From an uncultured Eubacteriales bacterium (GTDB lineage Bacteria > Bacillota > Clostridia > Oscillospirales > Oscillospiraceae): a stretch of DNA of 17,367 bases. The stretch covers positions 1 to 17,367 of the forward strand of contig URAM01000035.1 in assembly GCA_900545815.1 (NCBI GenBank), in the 5' to 3' direction. Position numbers and translations under genes: made by a program. Position 1 is the first letter of the stretch. Each line of letters begins with the position of its first letter. The notes beneath the pieces are model-generated. The model made no database searches, was not told the origin of the DNA, and saw only the letters and a program-made list of their open reading frames with translations. Below are positions 5,919-13,525 of the stretch, in pieces.

Positions 5919-6141
5919 AAAAGCAGGTAAAAGCAGGTGCTGAATGCTTAGAAATGCTGAGTCCAAAATTGGACTGACCGAACCGCAATGCGGACATTTG
6001 CGGACATTTTTGTTGACAAATGTTGACGTCTAAAATATTAAGAAATGTTAAGGTTCAGCCCGGCCACTACAGAAAACTACAGGTCGAATGATGGCAAATG
6101 GCGGCATCCAGCTACAATGATGAAACACAAGAAAACACAAG
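5919..6141. repeat. Array of 10-bp words, each different and each written twice
   Basis: Between repressor and recombinase a series of distinct decamer pairs occurs, nearly all with period exactly 10: AAAAGCAGGT (5919, 5929); AATGCTTAG/AATGCTGAG (5943, 5953); TGCGGACATT (5989, 5999); TGTTGAC (6011, 6021); AAATATTAAG/AAATGTTAAG (6033, 6043); ACTACAG (6066, 6076); GAATGATGGC/AAATGGCGGC (6086, 6096); AACACAAG (6124, 6134). A hyphenated palindrome GTCCAA-AA-TTGGAC sits at 5962-5975. A period of 10 is not a multiple of 3 and equals about one DNA turn, so this looks like a DNA-level signal rather than coding sequence. It covers the upstream region of the recombinase gene. Confidence 0.8.
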
Positions 6142-6155
6142 TTGGAAGGGAGGGA

Positions 6156-7588
6156 GTGGCCATAGAGAACGCGGTGATTTACGCTCGCTTCTCCAGCGAC
6201 AAACAGAATGAGGAGAGCATAGATGCCCAGGTGAGAGCCTGCCGGGAGTATGCAGCGGGGCACGGGCTGAACGTGCTGGAGGTGTATGCCGACGAAGCAA
6301 TCAGCGGCAAAGGCTCCAAAACAGCGGCCAGGCGGCAGTATCAGCGCCTAGTACGGGACGCAGGGAAGGGGAGCTTCTCGGTCATCCTGATACACAAATA
6401 CGACCGCATTGCCCGGAACCTGGGAGAGCACGTGAACCTGGAAGCAAAGCTGAAGGGGCTGGGTGTGCAGCTGATCGCCACGGCGCAGGACTTCGGCAAC
6501 AGCAACGAAGCGAAGATCATGCGGGCGCTCATGTGGAGCCTGTCCGAATACTACATTGACAACCTTGCCCAGGAGACCAGGAAAGGGCTGCGGGAAACCG
6601 CCCTGAAAGGGCTGCATACCGGTGGATACCCGCCCTTCGGCTATGACGTGGTGAACCAGCGCTATGTGGTCAACGACCTGGAAGCCGGGTATGTGAAGCG
6701 GATGTTCGACACTGCCCAGCAGCGCAAGGGGTTTCGCTCGCTGATCGCGGAGATGGCCAACGCTGGTATCTGTGGAAAACGGGGAAAGCCTATCCGGTAT
6801 CCACAGATTTATGAGATACTCCGCAATGAGAAATACACAGGCGTTTACACCTACAGCCCAACCCAGGAGCAGACCAGGGAGGATAGACGGGAGAAGCCCA
6901 ACGCAATCAGAATTGAAAACGCCCTGCCGACGATCATCAGCAAGGCGCAGTTTATGGAGGTGCAAGAGATTATGAGCGAACGGAAGCAGACCGGCCGGAG
7001 AGCTGGGTATTTATGCAGCGGCCTGGTATACTGCCAGTGCGGGGCGAAAATGCATGGTAGAACGTCCAAGCGGAAGGGGCACGTCTACAAATACTACAAC
7101 TGCTCGAAGCGGTGTGGTGCGCCCTCTGTCCACATGGAGGAAGTGGATGATTCCGCTATCAAATATCTGCGCGACCTGCTGGATGACCAGACCCAGCAGG
7201 AGATTTCTGACGCCCTGCGGCTCTATCAGGCTGGTGCTGGCTCCCGCATGGTGGAGTTCAAGCAGGCGCTGAAGAAACGGATCGCAGAGCGTCAGCGGCA
7301 GTATGATGCGCTCATGGCCAACCTATCCAGCGGGGCGCTGCCTCCGGAAGTGGTGGCCGACATTGGCCAGCAGATGCAGGTGCTGAAGGTAGAGATCGCC
7401 ACGCTGGAACAGACAGAGCCGCCCAAAGACTTCACAGCGGATACCATCAAGGCATGGCTGGAGTCTATCAAGGCGGCTCCGGATGAGGACGCGATTCACC
7501 TGCTGATCGAGCGGATTGACGTGGGGGCAGAAAAAAATAAGGCCGCTTTCAACATGAAAAGCACGTTGAAAACGGTCTTACGTAAAAC

Positions 7589-7610
<22 letters not shown>
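6156..7610 (+). CDS. Large serine recombinase (site-specific integrase)
   Basis: A 484-residue large serine recombinase that should insert and excise the element. The resolvase domain opens with NAVIYARFSSDKQ, where Ser13 is the expected nucleophile, and runs to about residue 150. The recombinase domain follows (LHTGGYPPFGYDV to RNEKYTGVYTY, about 165-275), then a zinc ribbon (CSGLVYCQCGAKMHG with NCSKRCG, about 290-325) and a coiled-coil tail. I chose GTG at 6156, with GGAAGGGAGG just before it. The frame is open from 6045, but that part is the decamer array. The last seven codons and the TGA stop lie inside tRNA-fMet, so the host target supplies the gene's end. The 3' coding sequence also contains the tRNA operon's terminator. 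Confidence 0.88.
7531..7579 (-). terminator. tRNA operon terminator embedded in the recombinase gene
   Basis: On the minus strand, the 15-nt arm 7579-7565 pairs with the arm 7553-7539 with one A-C mismatch and one U-G pair. The loop is 11 nt, and A-UUUUUUU (7537-7531) follows. It lies 10 nt beyond the CCA end of tRNA-fMet and within the last 27 codons of the recombinase, so it should end leftward tRNA transcripts inside the element. Confidence 0.72.
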
Positions 7611-7665
<55 letters not shown>

Positions 7666-7677
7666 ATATAAAGATGT

Positions 7678-7764
7678 TGGTGCCGGAGACCGGGATCGAA
7701 CCGGTACGGGATTGCTCCCACGGGATTTTAAGTCCCGGGCGTCTGCCAGTTCCGCCACTCCGGC
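7678..7764 (-). tRNA. tRNA-Leu (UAA)
   Basis: An 87-nt class II tRNA on the minus strand. Acceptor arms GCCGGAG and CTCCGGC pair, the anticodon loop CTTAAAA carries UAA, a long variable arm (TGGGAGCAATCCC) is present, the T-loop is GTTCGATC, and CCA is encoded. It lies 12 bp upstream of tRNA-fMet, and the two are probably cotranscribed. Confidence 0.95.
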
Positions 7765-7790
7765 GTACCGTATCTCTCAAGCGCTTTATT

Positions 7791-7819
7791 AGAATATCAC
7801 ATATCGCAAACCATGTCAA
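7791..7819 (-). promoter_or_regulatory. Promoter of the tRNA-Leu / tRNA-fMet operon
   Basis: TTGACA (7819-7814), 17 bp, TATTCT (7796-7791) on the minus strand. The predicted start near 7784 is about 20 bp before tRNA-Leu. The perfect -35 and spacing suit a strong stable-RNA promoter. Confidence 0.75.
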
Positions 7820-8385
7820 GAGAAAATTTTCTTTTTTTCGGTGTTCCAGAAAAAAGCGCTGCGCCTGCAACGACATTTTGCGCCAGCAGAGCTAGAGCCG
7901 CTGACGCAAAACGTTTGTGGAATATTGAAATAAAATAGAGGACAATCTCAAAGGAGGTATTTCAGTCATTCCAAAGGGGAGTGGGTAAGAGTTACTTTGT
8001 TTGTGGCATTTGTTATGTTTCGTGCCCGTTTGGGCGATGCCAGAGATGAGGAGTATCTCCGGCAGGTTGGGTACGCACTGGTGGATCTCGGCCGCCTGGC
8101 AGATGAGGTTCCTGCATCATCTGCCAGAGCAGACCGCGCAATGAGTACACCAAAAGAAAGGAAGATACGAGCCCTGTTTTTGAAAGAGTTGATAGGATTA
8201 TTTATGAGGAGGTTAGCGAAAACTAACCTAAGGGGGAAAAGGGTGCCGGTTTCCAACCGGCAGGAGTGAGGGCTTGTTTGGTTAGCTCTTGCTAACTACG
8301 GGTATAATTTAACACAGTACAGCCAGGTTGTCAAGCCCATTTTTCAAGTTTTTTAAAAACCTATCAAATTTGTTTGGAATTGCGG
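7820..8385. other. Gene-poor stretch rich in inverted repeats; possible structured RNA
   Basis: No confident gene lies between tRNA-Leu and the Bax inhibitor gene. The stretch holds several stems: TTTTGCGCCAGC / GCTGACGCAAAA (7876-7911), CTGGCAGATGA / TCATCTGCCAG with a 10-nt loop (8096-8127), AGGTTAG / CTAACCT (8210-8229), TGCCGGTT / AACCGGCA (8244-8262) and GTTAGC / GCTAAC (8281-8296). The last lies just downstream of a strong minus-strand promoter. Read on the minus strand this could be a structured RNA of several hundred nucleotides. An 85-90-codon plus-strand frame (7997-8269) exists, but its start is weakly supported. Confidence 0.4.
8306..8334 (-). promoter_or_regulatory. Strong minus-strand promoter with a dyad at its start
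   Basis: TTGACA (8334-8329), 17 bp, TAAATT (8311-8306). The dyad GTTAGC-N4-GCTAAC (8281-8296) covers the predicted start region, and a related dyad AGGTTAG-N6-CTAACCT lies 52 bp further on (8210-8229). The shared GTTAG/CTAAC core suggests an operator for a dimeric regulator. No clear coding gene follows. Confidence 0.5.
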
Positions 8386-8421
8386 AAAAGAAACTGCCCC
8401 GGAGCAAGCTCCGAGACAGTT
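8386..8421 (-). terminator. Terminator downstream of the Bax inhibitor-like gene
   Basis: On the minus strand AACTGTCTCGGAGC (8421-8408) pairs with GCTCCGGGGCAGTT (8405-8392) around a TT loop with two weak positions, followed by TCTTTT. A second AT-rich perfect stem, CTTCCTTTTTT / AAAAAAGGAAG (8466-8491), directly follows the stop codon. Confidence 0.65.
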
Positions 8422-8491
8422 GTGATGCAAAGGTCAAACCCCGCAGGGTCTTTTCGGCTTTTTTGCTTCCTTTTTTCTTGAAAAAAGGAAG

Positions 8492-9217
8492 TTAATCACG
8501 ATCGGTGAGACCGATCAGGCGTACCAGGTAGAGGAACAGGTTGATGAAGTCCAGATAGAGCTGGAAGGCACCGTAGATGGAATAAGCCTGAGCCACACGA
8601 GTGCCGGCGGCATGGTCATACATCAGACTCAGCTTCCGAGTGTCGTAGGCGGTCATGCCCATAAAGACCAGTACGCCCAAAACACTGATGAACAGATGGA
8701 AGGTGGGTACCGACAGGAAGAACCCCAGCAGCATGAGCACCAGCAGGCCGATCAGGCCGCCGAACAAGGTGCCGCCCCAGCTGAGGATGTCACGCTTGCT
8801 GTACAGACCGTACAGCGCCATGCCTCCGAAGGAAGCTGCGGTAGCCAGGAAGCAGAGTACCAGAGTCTCTGCTCGGAAGTACAGAAAGATGCTGGAGAAG
8901 GACACCCCAGTGAATGCGGCATACAAGAGAAATTTCACCAATGTGCTGGTGGTGTTGCCGCGGGTCAGGGAACGGGACAGGGAAAAGACCAACACCAGCT
9001 GTGCAATGCACAGGAAGATGACGATGCCGGAGGAAGCGGCTACCTGGGGGAAGAATCGGGCGGTGGCCAGAGCTACCAGGAAGGTCACGGCCAGGGCGCC
9101 GGCCATAAGACCGTAGGTCTGAGCAAAATACCGCTGCTTTCCGGCGATGCGCGCCTCCTGCCCGTAGGAATCATAGGAGCTGTAGCGGTCATAGGTGTCG
9201 TGGTCGTTACGGAACAT
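8492..9217 (-). CDS. Bax inhibitor-1 / YccA family membrane protein
   Basis: A 241-residue polytopic inner-membrane protein of the Bax inhibitor-1/YccA (TMBIM-like) family, whose members are linked to proton-coupled calcium leak or protease control; the role here is unknown. A Tyr/Asp-rich cytoplasmic start (FRNDHDTYDRYSSYDSYGQE) precedes about seven hydrophobic segments. The C-terminal family signature is present: TAYDTRKL, then AYSIYGAFQLYLDFINLFLY with acidic residues of the pH-sensing type, then VRLIG. The ATG at 9217 was chosen because AAAGGAG lies 8 nt before it; the frame is open nine codons more but without a ribosome site. Two hairpins follow the gene, so it is probably transcribed alone. 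Confidence 0.88.
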   Translation of the reverse strand: MFRNDHDTYDRYSSYDSYGQEARIAGKQRYFAQTYGLMAGALAVTFLVALATARFFPQVAASSGIVIFLCIAQLVLVFSLSRSLTRGNTTSTLVKFLLYAAFTGVSFSSIFLYFRAETLVLCFLATAASFGGMALYGLYSKRDILSWGGTLFGGLIGLLVLMLLGFFLSVPTFHLFISVLGVLVFMGMTAYDTRKLSLMYDHAAGTRVAQAYSIYGAFQLYLDFINLFLYLVRLIGLTDRD

Positions 9218-9347
9218 GAAATCCACTCCTTTGAGCGTGAACATTACGCTTGCTTAGTTATTATATGTGTTATACTATCCGGAAAATGTGAAAAAATCCA
9301 CATCAAATCATGAAGGATGTATGAATATCAGCCATAGACCGGCTCGG

Positions 9348-10001
9348 TCAAGTCGGTTTATAATAGGTAACAGTGAGATTATCCAGGCCGATGCCAACGG
9401 AGTCATCCTCGGTGTGCTCCATAAAGTCAAAATCATAGACAATGCAGGTGCCTTCGTACTCGCTGTAAGACTGCTTGCTCTGATCCATCAGCTGCCACTG
9501 ACCGTCCTCCTGGATATAAGCCAGGGAGATGCACAGATCTAAGATCTTCTTCTGCTTCCAGTCTGGCAGGGTGCCGGTATAGACCTCATTTGCGATGTCG
9601 GTGGTTCCGTCCCCATAGGGGTCATACTCGTAGTTCAGGTGGGCGTAATTGGGTTGGACATGGTAGGCATCCATGAAATAGTCTAGGCTGACGCCTAGGC
9701 CAATGCCGGCGCTGGTGACCATAGTTTCCTGATCCCAGTCCTGAATGACCGTTTCCGTGTTCAGGTCAAAGTGTTCTGTGCCGGAGTCGGTGTCGCTGGC
9801 AGACCAGCTGTAGTACCGCTGTTCCGGTTCCAGGGTGACGTCTTCGTTGCCGATCCTCAGCTGTACCAGGCTGCGTTCCGAGATCGTGTTGTCGGTTAGC
9901 GTGGAGCTGGCGGAGCTGGTGCTGCCGCTGCCGGCGCCGCAGCCGGAGAGGAGCAGGACGCTGGCCAGGGAGAGCGCCAGCAGGGTGCGGGGGTAGTTCA
10001 T
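9348..10001 (-). CDS. Lipoprotein of unknown function
   Basis: A 217-residue secreted lipoprotein. The signal peptide (MNYPRTLLALSLASVLLLSG) ends in lipobox LSGC with Cys21 as the lipidated residue, followed by a Gly/Ser/Thr linker to about residue 38. The mature part is acidic and rich in Tyr, Asp and Glu, with runs such as YYSWSASDTDSGTEHFDL and NYEYDPYGDGTTD. I do not recognise the domain; anchored extracellular binding or sensing is possible. The ATG at 10001 follows TTGGAGG. The gene is divergent from the fatty-acid kinase operon and may share the 270-bp control region with it. Confidence 0.75.
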   Translation of the reverse strand: MNYPRTLLALSLASVLLLSGCGAGSGSTSSASSTLTDNTISERSLVQLRIGNEDVTLEPEQRYYSWSASDTDSGTEHFDLNTETVIQDWDQETMVTSAGIGLGVSLDYFMDAYHVQPNYAHLNYEYDPYGDGTTDIANEVYTGTLPDWKQKKILDLCISLAYIQEDGQWQLMDQSKQSYSEYEGTCIVYDFDFMEHTEDDSVGIGLDNLTVTYYKPT

Positions 10002-10115
10002 AGGGGAACCTCCAATTCTCTATATAGTCTGCGTCAAAGCGGGGATCTGGGCGGAAGTCCTTCCGTCTATCCCCTCTCCAATGACGTAGAAAGGGGGAAA
10101 CCCATTTCTACTGGT

Positions 10116-10144
10116 ACTTTACCACGTTTTCCGCCGGTTGAAAA
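10116..10144 (-). promoter_or_regulatory. Possible lipoprotein promoter
   Basis: TTTTCA (10144-10139), 17 bp, TAAAGT (10121-10116) on the minus strand, about 115 bp before the lipoprotein start. A moderate match. The rest of the divergent intergenic region (10002-10269) shows only this and the plus-strand promoter at 10173-10201. Confidence 0.35.
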
Positions 10145-10172
10145 GAGCTTCTTGCCCTGCGCTCGGAAAGTA

Positions 10173-10201
10173 TTGACAAACTGGTTCCGGTCTGCTACTC
10201 T
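10173..10201 (+). promoter_or_regulatory. Promoter of the fakB-like / fakA operon
   Basis: TTGACA (10173-10178), 17 bp, TACTCT (10196-10201). The -35 is perfect, the -10 weak. A leader of about 60 nt precedes the degV start at 10270. Confidence 0.55.
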
Positions 10202-10269
10202 AAGAAGGATTTAAAAAGTAATCACTGATAACTTAGCGGAAACCGCTTCCGCCATAAGGAGTTTTGATC

Positions 10270-11139
10270 ATGAGATATTATACTATTGTTACCGATTCCT
10301 CTTGTGACCTGCCCGCTCCCCTGTTGGAGAAGATGGGCATCCGTGTGGTTCCCCTGGCAGTGAACCTGGATGGCAAGACTTATTTCAACTATCCTGACGG
10401 CCGCGCCATTGGCTTTGAAGAATATTATGCCCAGCTGCGGTCGGGCAAACAGGCCACTACCAGTGCTGTCAATATGTCCCTGTTCCGCACGGTGATGGAG
10501 GCGGAGCTGATCGCCGGACATGACGTGCTCTATCTGGGCTTCTCCTCCGGCTTGAGCGGCACCTTCAACGCAGGCGCTATGGCGGCACGGGAGCTACAGG
10601 AGGAGTATCCGGAGTTTGAGCTGATCGCAGTGGACACCCTCTGTGCCTGCATGGGGCAGGGGCTGCTGGTCTACCTGGCTGCCCTGGAAAAGGCCGGCGG
10701 CAAGTCTATGCATGAGGTGCGGGACTTTGTGGAGGCGCAGAAGCTCCATATCTGCCACTGGTATACCGTTGATGACCTGCAGCACCTGAAGCGGGGCGGC
10801 CGTATCGGCGGCACCACTGCTCGTCTGGGCACTATGCTCAACATCAAGCCGGTCATGAATATGGATAACGAAGGCAAGCTGGCTGCCGTCTCCAAGGCTC
10901 GAGGCAGAGCGGCTGCCCTCCGTGCCCTGGTGGACAAGATGGGCGAACAGGCCATCGAGCCGGAAAAGCAGACCGTGTTCATCGCTCACGCAGACTGCTA
11001 TGATGATGCCCATAAGGTGGCGGAGATGGTTCACGAGCGCTTCGGCAGCAAGAGCCTGATCAACTATATCGGCCCCGTCATCGGCGCTCACGCCGGCCCC
11101 GGCACGGTTGCCCTGTTCTTTGTGGGCAAGGAACGCTGA
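10270..11139 (+). CDS. DegV family fatty-acid-binding protein (FakB-like)
   Basis: A 289-residue DegV-fold protein. DegV/FakB proteins hold a fatty acid in a buried tunnel and present its carboxyl group to the kinase FakA, which makes acyl phosphate for phospholipid synthesis. Family marks are the N-terminal VTDSSCDLP, GKQATTSAVN, GFSSGLSGTFN around the carboxylate site, LKRGGRIGG, the KPVMNMDNEGKL strand, and the C-terminal GPVIGAHAGPGTVALFF. The ATG at 10270 has AAGGAG 8 nt before it; an in-frame TTG two codons earlier is too close to that site. A fakA-type gene follows at once, which strongly supports the FakB role over an unspecified DegV function. The preferred fatty acid cannot be read from sequence. 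Confidence 0.88.
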   Translation: MRYYTIVTDSSCDLPAPLLEKMGIRVVPLAVNLDGKTYFNYPDGRAIGFEEYYAQLRSGKQATTSAVNMSLFRTVMEAELIAGHDVLYLGFSSGLSGTFNAGAMAARELQEEYPEFELIAVDTLCACMGQGLLVYLAALEKAGGKSMHEVRDFVEAQKLHICHWYTVDDLQHLKRGGRIGGTTARLGTMLNIKPVMNMDNEGKLAAVSKARGRAAALRALVDKMGEQAIEPEKQTVFIAHADCYDDAHKVAEMVHERFGSKSLINYIGPVIGAHAGPGTVALFFVGKER

Positions 11140-11181
11140 AACATTCCCAGAGCCGCAGTGCTCTGAACTTACAACCCACGG

Positions 11182-11206
11182 TTCAGCCTGGCTATGCCAG
11201 GCTGAA
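11182..11206 (+). other. Perfect hairpin between fakB-like and fakA
   Basis: TTCAGCCTGGC (11182-11192), loop TAT, GCCAGGCTGAA (11196-11206): 11 perfect pairs. No U-run follows, so it is not a standard terminator. It may protect the upstream message from decay or set the ratio of kinase to binding protein. Confidence 0.6.
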
Positions 11207-11261
11207 TGTGCGCCATCCCGTGGAGCGATCGTTGGACGAAGAAAGGAAGGGCTTGCCTCAA

Positions 11262-12908
11262 ATGAAAACCTTAACGGCTGAAACTTATTATAAGATGTTG
11301 TGCAGCGGAGCCAATCTCCTGGCCACCAACTGCGAGACCATCAACAATATGAACGTGTTTCCGGTGCCCGATGGGGATACCGGTTCGAATATGACCATGA
11401 CCATGAGCGGGGTCTATCACTTCCGGTTTGATCCGGCTATGACGCTGGGTGCCTGCGCCAGCGGGGCGGCAGAGAATATGCTGCGCTGCGCCCGCGGCAA
11501 TTCCGGCGTTATCCTCTCCGTCTTTTTCCGTGGGGTAGCGCGTGCCCTGAAGGAGCAGGAGAGCGCTGGGGCGGCTGAGTTTGCCCGAGCCATGGATGCT
11601 GGCGTCAAGGGCGCTTATCAGGCGGTCATGAACCCCACCGAAGGCACCATCCTGTCCGTTATGCGGGCGGCGTCCGAATGTGCTGCGCAGTTGGTGGAGA
11701 TCGACCCAGAGGGGGATTTTGAGACGTTGTTCGTGGCTGCCATCACCGCTGCTGACGCTGCTTTGGACAAGACGCCGGAACAGCTGCCCAAGCTGAAGGA
11801 GGCCGGCGTAGTGGACGCTGGCGGCTACGGCTTTTTGGGGATTCTGAATGCCATGAACGAAGTGCTCAAAGGCGGGTTTGTTCCGGCGCCGGAGCAGAAC
11901 CCTGTCACCAACAGCCAGCCTGCTGCTGCCGCTCTGTCTCAGGCGGAGATCACCTATCCGTACTGTACCGAGTGCATCGTGGAAAAGAGCGCAGATTACA
12001 AGGGTGAGGGCAAGGTGGGCGCCCTGCACCAGTTCATCGAAGGGGCTGGGGACAGTGCCGTGTTCGTGGATGATGACAATCTCATCAAGCTCCACGTTCA
12101 CACCGAGCATCCCGGCCTGGTCATCAACGAAGCCCAGCGGTACGGCGACCTGGTCACCGTGAAGGTGGAGAATATGCGCATCCAACATTCCCAGTTGGCA
12201 GATGCTGCTGGCGCGCCGGCGGCGGAAAAACCCACACAGAAGCGGGTAGGGGAAGCCATTGTGGCCGTGGCCAACGGAGACGGCATCAGCGCTGTGTTCC
12301 AGGACATGGGGGTGGCGGAGATCATCACCGGCGGTCAGACCATGAACCCCAGCACGCAGACCGTCCTGGATGCCGTGCGCAAGTCCGGCGGCGAGACGGT
12401 GTTCGTGCTGCCCAATAACGGCAACATCATCCTGGCCGCCCAGCAGGCGGCGGAACTGGCTGCGGATGAGGGTATCCAGGTGTTTGTAGTGCCCACCAAG
12501 ACCATCCAGCAGGGGGTCAGCGCTATGTACGCCTATGAACCCGGAGCAGCGCCGGAGGAAAATCAGGCGGCTATGCTGGAGGCTTCCCAGGCTGTCCACT
12601 CTCTGGCGGTGACCTATGCGGTTCGTGATGCGGAGTACAACGGGAAGCAGATGAAGAAAGGGCAGATCTTGGGTCTGGCAGAAAATAAGGTCACGGTAGT
12701 GGCGGATACCCGAGCAGACTGCCTGCGCCAGCTGCTGGCACAGGAGCAGGGAATGGCCTGTGTGACGGTGTTCTACGGAGAGGAAGTGTCCGATGCAGAG
12801 GCAGAGGAGACTCAAAAGCTGCTGGCAGAACTGCTGGGCGAGGATGTGGATTTGGCGTTGGTGCCCGGCGGTCAGCCTGTGTATGCCTATCTGATTGCGG
12901 TGGAGTAA
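11262..12908 (+). CDS. fakA: Fatty acid kinase subunit FakA (DAK2 and DegV-partner domains)
   Basis: A 548-residue cytoplasmic kinase that phosphorylates fatty acids bound to FakB, feeding PlsX/PlsY phospholipid synthesis. The N-terminal DAK2 nucleotide domain shows NVFPVPDGDTGSNM (residues 31-44), whose Asp residues bind magnesium-ATP, and ARGNSGVILS (77-86). The middle domain has YCTECIVEK and KLHVHTEHPG, the Cys/His positions of the FakA metal site. The C-terminal domain (after about residue 335) resembles the FakB-docking part, ending in GGQPVYAYLIAVE. Length matches the family. The ATG at 11262 follows AAAGGAAGGG at longish spacing; 18 further codons upstream lack support. It forms an operon with the DegV gene before it and a TetR gene 1 bp after it. 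Confidence 0.92.
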   Translation: MKTLTAETYYKMLCSGANLLATNCETINNMNVFPVPDGDTGSNMTMTMSGVYHFRFDPAMTLGACASGAAENMLRCARGNSGVILSVFFRGVARALKEQESAGAAEFARAMDAGVKGAYQAVMNPTEGTILSVMRAASECAAQLVEIDPEGDFETLFVAAITAADAALDKTPEQLPKLKEAGVVDAGGYGFLGILNAMNEVLKGGFVPAPEQNPVTNSQPAAAALSQAEITYPYCTECIVEKSADYKGEGKVGALHQFIEGAGDSAVFVDDDNLIKLHVHTEHPGLVINEAQRYGDLVTVKVENMRIQHSQLADAAGAPAAEKPTQKRVGEAIVAVANGDGISAVFQDMGVAEIITGGQTMNPSTQTVLDAVRKSGGETVFVLPNNGNIILAAQQAAELAADEGIQVFVVPTKTIQQGVSAMYAYEPGAAPEENQAAMLEASQAVHSLAVTYAVRDAEYNGKQMKKGQILGLAENKVTVVADTRADCLRQLLAQEQGMACVTVFYGEEVSDAEAEETQKLLAELLGEDVDLALVPGGQPVYAYLIAVE

Positions 12909-12909
12909 A

Positions 12910-13479
12910 ATGCCTGCCCATTCCAAGACCAAGGTGGAGCTGTTACTGGCTGGTATCCAGGAGGTACGGCTTCACGGGGTACAGAATTTTTCCGTCCGAC
13001 GGATCGCCGCCAGCTGCGGTGTGTCCTGCTCGGCGCCCTACAAGCATTTTAAGAACAAAAATGACTATATCCTGGCCATCCTCCATTACATCAACCAGCA
13101 GTGGCATGAGGTGGAGCATGAGATTCTGAGCCAGGTGCCCAACGACACCAGGGAACGGCTGGTGGCCATCAGCTTGGCCTACATCCGTTTCTTGCAGGAG
13201 AATCCCCACTACCGTGCCATCCTGATGCTTCGGGATGAGTCTCTGAATCCGGCGCAGATTCGGGAGAAATCCAGCCTCAGCGCCTCCACTATGCGGCTCG
13301 TACGCCGGTATTGCCGTGAAGTGGGGATGCCGGAGGAGGATCGGCACCGGAAGCTCTTTGTGGTTCGTGCCGCCATCTATGGAGCGGCGTGGATGATGGA
13401 CAGCGGCGAGCTGGACAGTGACGAGGACACCTATGAGATGATCCGCGGGGTCATCGAGCGGGAGTTTGACCTGCCTTGA
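12910..13479 (+). CDS. TetR/AcrR family transcriptional regulator
   Basis: A 189-residue regulator with an N-terminal TetR DNA-binding domain: KVELLLAGIQEVRLHGVQNF, then the turn and recognition helix VRRIAASCGVSCSAPYKHFK, then NKNDYILAIL, ending near residue 57. The all-helical rest would bind a ligand and dimerise. The ATG at 12910 lies one base after the fakA stop, and the site GTGGAG is in the fakA end, so expression is coupled. Its place as the third gene suggests it controls fatty-acid uptake or membrane lipid genes, possibly its own operon with an acyl ligand. That is inference; no operator was identified. Confidence 0.85.
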   Translation: MPAHSKTKVELLLAGIQEVRLHGVQNFSVRRIAASCGVSCSAPYKHFKNKNDYILAILHYINQQWHEVEHEILSQVPNDTRERLVAISLAYIRFLQENPHYRAILMLRDESLNPAQIREKSSLSASTMRLVRRYCREVGMPEEDRHRKLFVVRAAIYGAAWMMDSGELDSDEDTYEMIRGVIEREFDLP

Positions 13480-13488
13480 AAACGAACA

Positions 13489-13521
13489 ACGCCCTACAGC
13501 TTTTCGGCTGTGGGGCGTTTT
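13489..13521. terminator. Shared terminator between convergent TetR and GNAT genes
   Basis: ACGCCCTACAGC (13489-13500), loop TTTTCG, GCTGTGGGGCGT (13507-13518): 12 pairs with one wobble, followed by TTTT on the plus strand. It lies between two convergent genes and can serve both, more strongly the plus direction. Confidence 0.75.
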
Positions 13522-13525
13522 GGCG

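Noticed and set aside
6045..6155. N-terminal extension of the recombinase by 37 codons
   Set aside because: It lies in the period-10 array, which is not codon-like, and the family's start motif begins shortly after GTG 6156.
7966..8256. 96-codon minus-strand frame from a TTG start
   Set aside because: It starts inside a hairpin without a ribosome site, and its Ser/Arg/Thr-rich composition is shadow-like.
7997..8269. 90-codon plus-strand frame from a TTG start
   Set aside because: The central residues look protein-like, but the start is weak, the frame crosses four inverted repeats, and a strong opposing promoter lies just after it. It is kept as an open alternative to the RNA idea.
11271..12932. 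553-codon frame antisense to fakA
   Set aside because: FakA is unmistakable on the other strand; long antisense frames are common in GC-rich genes.
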